8,282 nt of DNA. Source: an uncultured Lentisphaeria bacterium (GTDB taxonomy: Bacteria; Verrucomicrobiota; Lentisphaeria; Victivallales; Victivallaceae). The stretch spans positions 1 through 8,282 of the forward strand of contig CASFXO010000017.1 in the NCBI GenBank assembly GCA_949298665.1. Reading direction: 5' to 3'. The notes below the pieces were generated by a model. That model was not told where the DNA came from. It saw only the letters and a list, made by a program, of their open reading frames with translations, and ran no database searches. Within the stretch, counting starts at the first letter, position 1; each line of letters starts with the position of its first letter. The translations under genes and the position numbers were made by a program. Positions 7,080-8,282 of the stretch are shown here, one piece after another.

Positions 7080-7129
7080 GGGACGGTTCTCCTGTGGTTG
7101 TTGTTTGAAAAAAGGAAGCACAGCCGTCG
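7080..7129. other. 50-bp spacer between regulator and pseudopilin genes
   Basis: On the minus strand this holds a pyrimidine run ending in six Ts (about 7109-7114), then CAAACAACAACC, then the ribosome binding site. I see no convincing -35/-10 pair and no stem before the T-run, so neither a promoter nor a terminator is supported. Cotranscription of the two genes is the simplest reading. Confidence 0.45.
7089..7093 (-). promoter_or_regulatory. Ribosome binding site of the pseudopilin gene
   Basis: AGGAG on the minus strand, 9 nt before the ATG at 7079. It selects the MGKKTFTL start over the upstream in-frame ATG at 7133, which would put 18 unrelated residues before the prepilin leader. Confidence 0.8.
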
Positions 7130-8242
7130 TCATACCGTGGTCGACTGATGAAAAACGACACTGCCGATGTCGAAGGAATCACTGCAGTCGAACGTCCGCA
7201 GGGGAACGGCGGCAAACCCCGGAGCCGCCGGTGTTTCCACCTGGTCGGAAACCAGGAACAATTCCCCGCCGAGCAGGATCCGGCGCCCGGGCAGATGCGG
7301 CGCGGCCATCCGCCGCCGGAGCTCGCGGAACATGGTTTCGCCGATCTCCCGCCAGTTCGCGCTGACGGACGGAAACAACGGCCAGTCCGGATTCAGCCGC
7401 CGCTTGCCGTCCATGCCCAGAATGATGAAATCCTCATTCAGGTTCCGCCCGCAGCGCTGCTGATATTCGGCATGGTAGTGCCGCAGCATGGTGTCGGAAG
7501 TGAACAGATAACCGACCTCCGGATACAGGCGGTTTCGGATACGGGGCGCGATGTAGATGTCACACTCGCCGCCGCCCCGCCGCCAGTAGGACTGGAAAAT
7601 CTCCGCCCGGCGCCGGTAAATCGGCGATGCGTGTCCGATCACCTCCACCCGGGAGACGTTGCGCTCCCGAAAATAGGCCCCGGCCAGCTCCGCCGCCTGA
7701 AATTCGTCCAGATTGACCAGCGAAATCCGGCCGCCGTAGGAGTCGGTCATCAGCGTCGCCACCGTCGGCAGCGGACTGTCGAATTCGGTCAGTACCGCGT
7801 CATATTCCTTGAACAGCGCCGTGCCCAGACAATCCCGGGTGGCCCGGGCCAGAACCTCCGGCGTCAGGCCCTGATGATGCACGGGATGTATGGCCACTTC
7901 GAAGCCTTCGCTGATGGCCAGCTGCTGAAAGGCCAGCAGCGCGACATAACTGATGCTGGTCCGTTCGCCCAGCACCTCCGATTCGATCAGGGCGGCCAGC
8001 TTGCGCGATGACGGCTGTTGCGGGAAAAAGCGGTTGGTCCCGACCACGATGCCCCGGTTGGCCTCGGCCCTCAGAATCCCGGAGGCGAGCAGGGGACGGA
8101 GCTGAAGGTGCACCGTGCTGTGCGGCATGTGGAATTTCCGCCCCAGCCGGCGCAGCGACGGAATCCGTCCGCCGACCGGATATTCTCCGGAAGCGATGCG
8201 GGCGAGCAGATATTCAGCGAGACGGCGATCGATATGCGGCAC
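7130..8242 (-). CDS. GntR-family transcriptional regulator with LacI-type ligand-binding domain
   Basis: 370 residues, cytoplasmic. Residues 1-70 are a GntR winged helix (RIASGEYPVGGRIPSLRRLG, then MPHSTVHLQLRPLLASGIL and NRGIVVG). Residues about 80-350 resemble the periplasmic-binding-protein fold of LacI-type regulators: ISYVALLAFQQLAISEGFEV, SLVNLDEFQAAELAGAYFRE (compare the LacI segment that reads as Asp-Asn followed by helix), VSRVEVIGH and DFIILGMDG. This is the AraR-like architecture, in which a sugar releases or alters operator binding. The start is GTG, supported by AAGGAG 7 nt upstream. It is the first gene of the minus-strand cassette and probably senses an oligosaccharide made by, or related to, the lyase. 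The ligand cannot be read from sequence. The family is certain enough; activator versus repressor is open. Confidence 0.88.
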   Translation of the reverse strand: MPHIDRRLAEYLLARIASGEYPVGGRIPSLRRLGRKFHMPHSTVHLQLRPLLASGILRAEANRGIVVGTNRFFPQQPSSRKLAALIESEVLGERTSISYVALLAFQQLAISEGFEVAIHPVHHQGLTPEVLARATRDCLGTALFKEYDAVLTEFDSPLPTVATLMTDSYGGRISLVNLDEFQAAELAGAYFRERNVSRVEVIGHASPIYRRRAEIFQSYWRRGGGECDIYIAPRIRNRLYPEVGYLFTSDTMLRHYHAEYQQRCGRNLNEDFIILGMDGKRRLNPDWPLFPSVSANWREIGETMFRELRRRMAAPHLPGRRILLGGELFLVSDQVETPAAPGFAAVPLRTFDCSDSFDIGSVVFHQSTTV

Positions 8243-8249
8243 GGGGACG

Positions 8250-8255
8250 CTCCTT
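8250..8255 (-). promoter_or_regulatory. Ribosome binding site of the GntR-type regulator gene
   Basis: AAGGAG on the minus strand, 7 nt before a GTG start codon at 8242. It supports initiation at GTG rather than at a later ATG. Confidence 0.8.
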
Positions 8256-8274
8256 GTTCACGGGTTGCCTTCCG

Positions 8275-8280
8275 CTTATA
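8275..8280 (-). promoter_or_regulatory. Possible -10 element of the regulator/cassette promoter
   Basis: TATAAG on the minus strand (5 of 6 to the -10 consensus) sits inside the 8-bp palindrome CTTATAAG at the very end of the window. It would give a leader of about 25 nt before the GTG start. The -35 region lies outside the window, so this is only a candidate. Confidence 0.25.
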
Positions 8281-8282
8281 AG

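Noticed and set aside
6324..7148. A 274-codon plus-strand open frame opposite the pseudopilin
   Set aside because: In-register antisense shadow of a gene with an unmistakable prepilin signature.
7148..8011. A 287-codon plus-strand open frame opposite the GntR-type regulator
   Set aside because: In-register antisense shadow; no ribosome binding site or domain of its own.
1..8282. CRISPR arrays, tRNA or rRNA genes, insertion sequences, phage attachment sites
   Set aside because: No spaced direct repeats, cloverleaf sequences, transposase motifs or terminal repeats were seen on either strand.

Overview
The window is GC-rich and densely coded. It holds one gene on the plus strand (cut by the left edge) and four on the minus strand, with no gap over 300 bases. 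Lineage is inferred from gene style only. Three features fit the PVC superphylum, most likely Lentisphaerota (Victivallis-like, gut or aquatic): a pseudopilin with an N-terminal methylation helix and a C-terminal His-Asp-Gly box, a GntR-type DNA-binding domain fused to a LacI-type sugar sensor, and a very large secreted heparinase II/III-type lyase. No rRNA or other phylogenetic marker is present to confirm this.

Left part (2-2652): iron homeostasis. The 3' portion of feoB, the ferrous iron permease, runs rightwards and converges on a DtxR/MntR-family metalloregulator gene running leftwards, with 41 bp between the stop codons. The regulator has a near-consensus sigma70 promoter and an inverted repeat at its predicted transcription start. 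Its metal ligands are a mixture of the MntR and DtxR patterns, and it ends in a FeoA/SH3-like domain.

Right part (2771-8282): a carbohydrate-degradation cassette, all on the minus strand. The order of transcription is GntR/LacI-type regulator, pseudopilin, then a 1184-residue secreted lyase with several beta domains and a C-terminal CBM6/35-like module. The regulator and pseudopilin are 50 bp apart. The pseudopilin and lyase are only 7 bp apart and probably translationally coupled. The layout suggests a sugar-responsive switch controlling a lyase and a surface or periplasmic pilin-like partner. The role of the pseudopilin is not known.

The iron and carbohydrate blocks are separated by 178 bp with no convincing terminator, so readthrough from the lyase gene into the metalloregulator is possible. 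The long plus-strand open frames opposite the minus-strand genes are antisense shadows caused by avoidance of TTA, CTA and TCA codons. The strongest candidate for something under-described is the regulator-pseudopilin-lyase cassette; the hybrid metal site of the DtxR/MntR protein is second.
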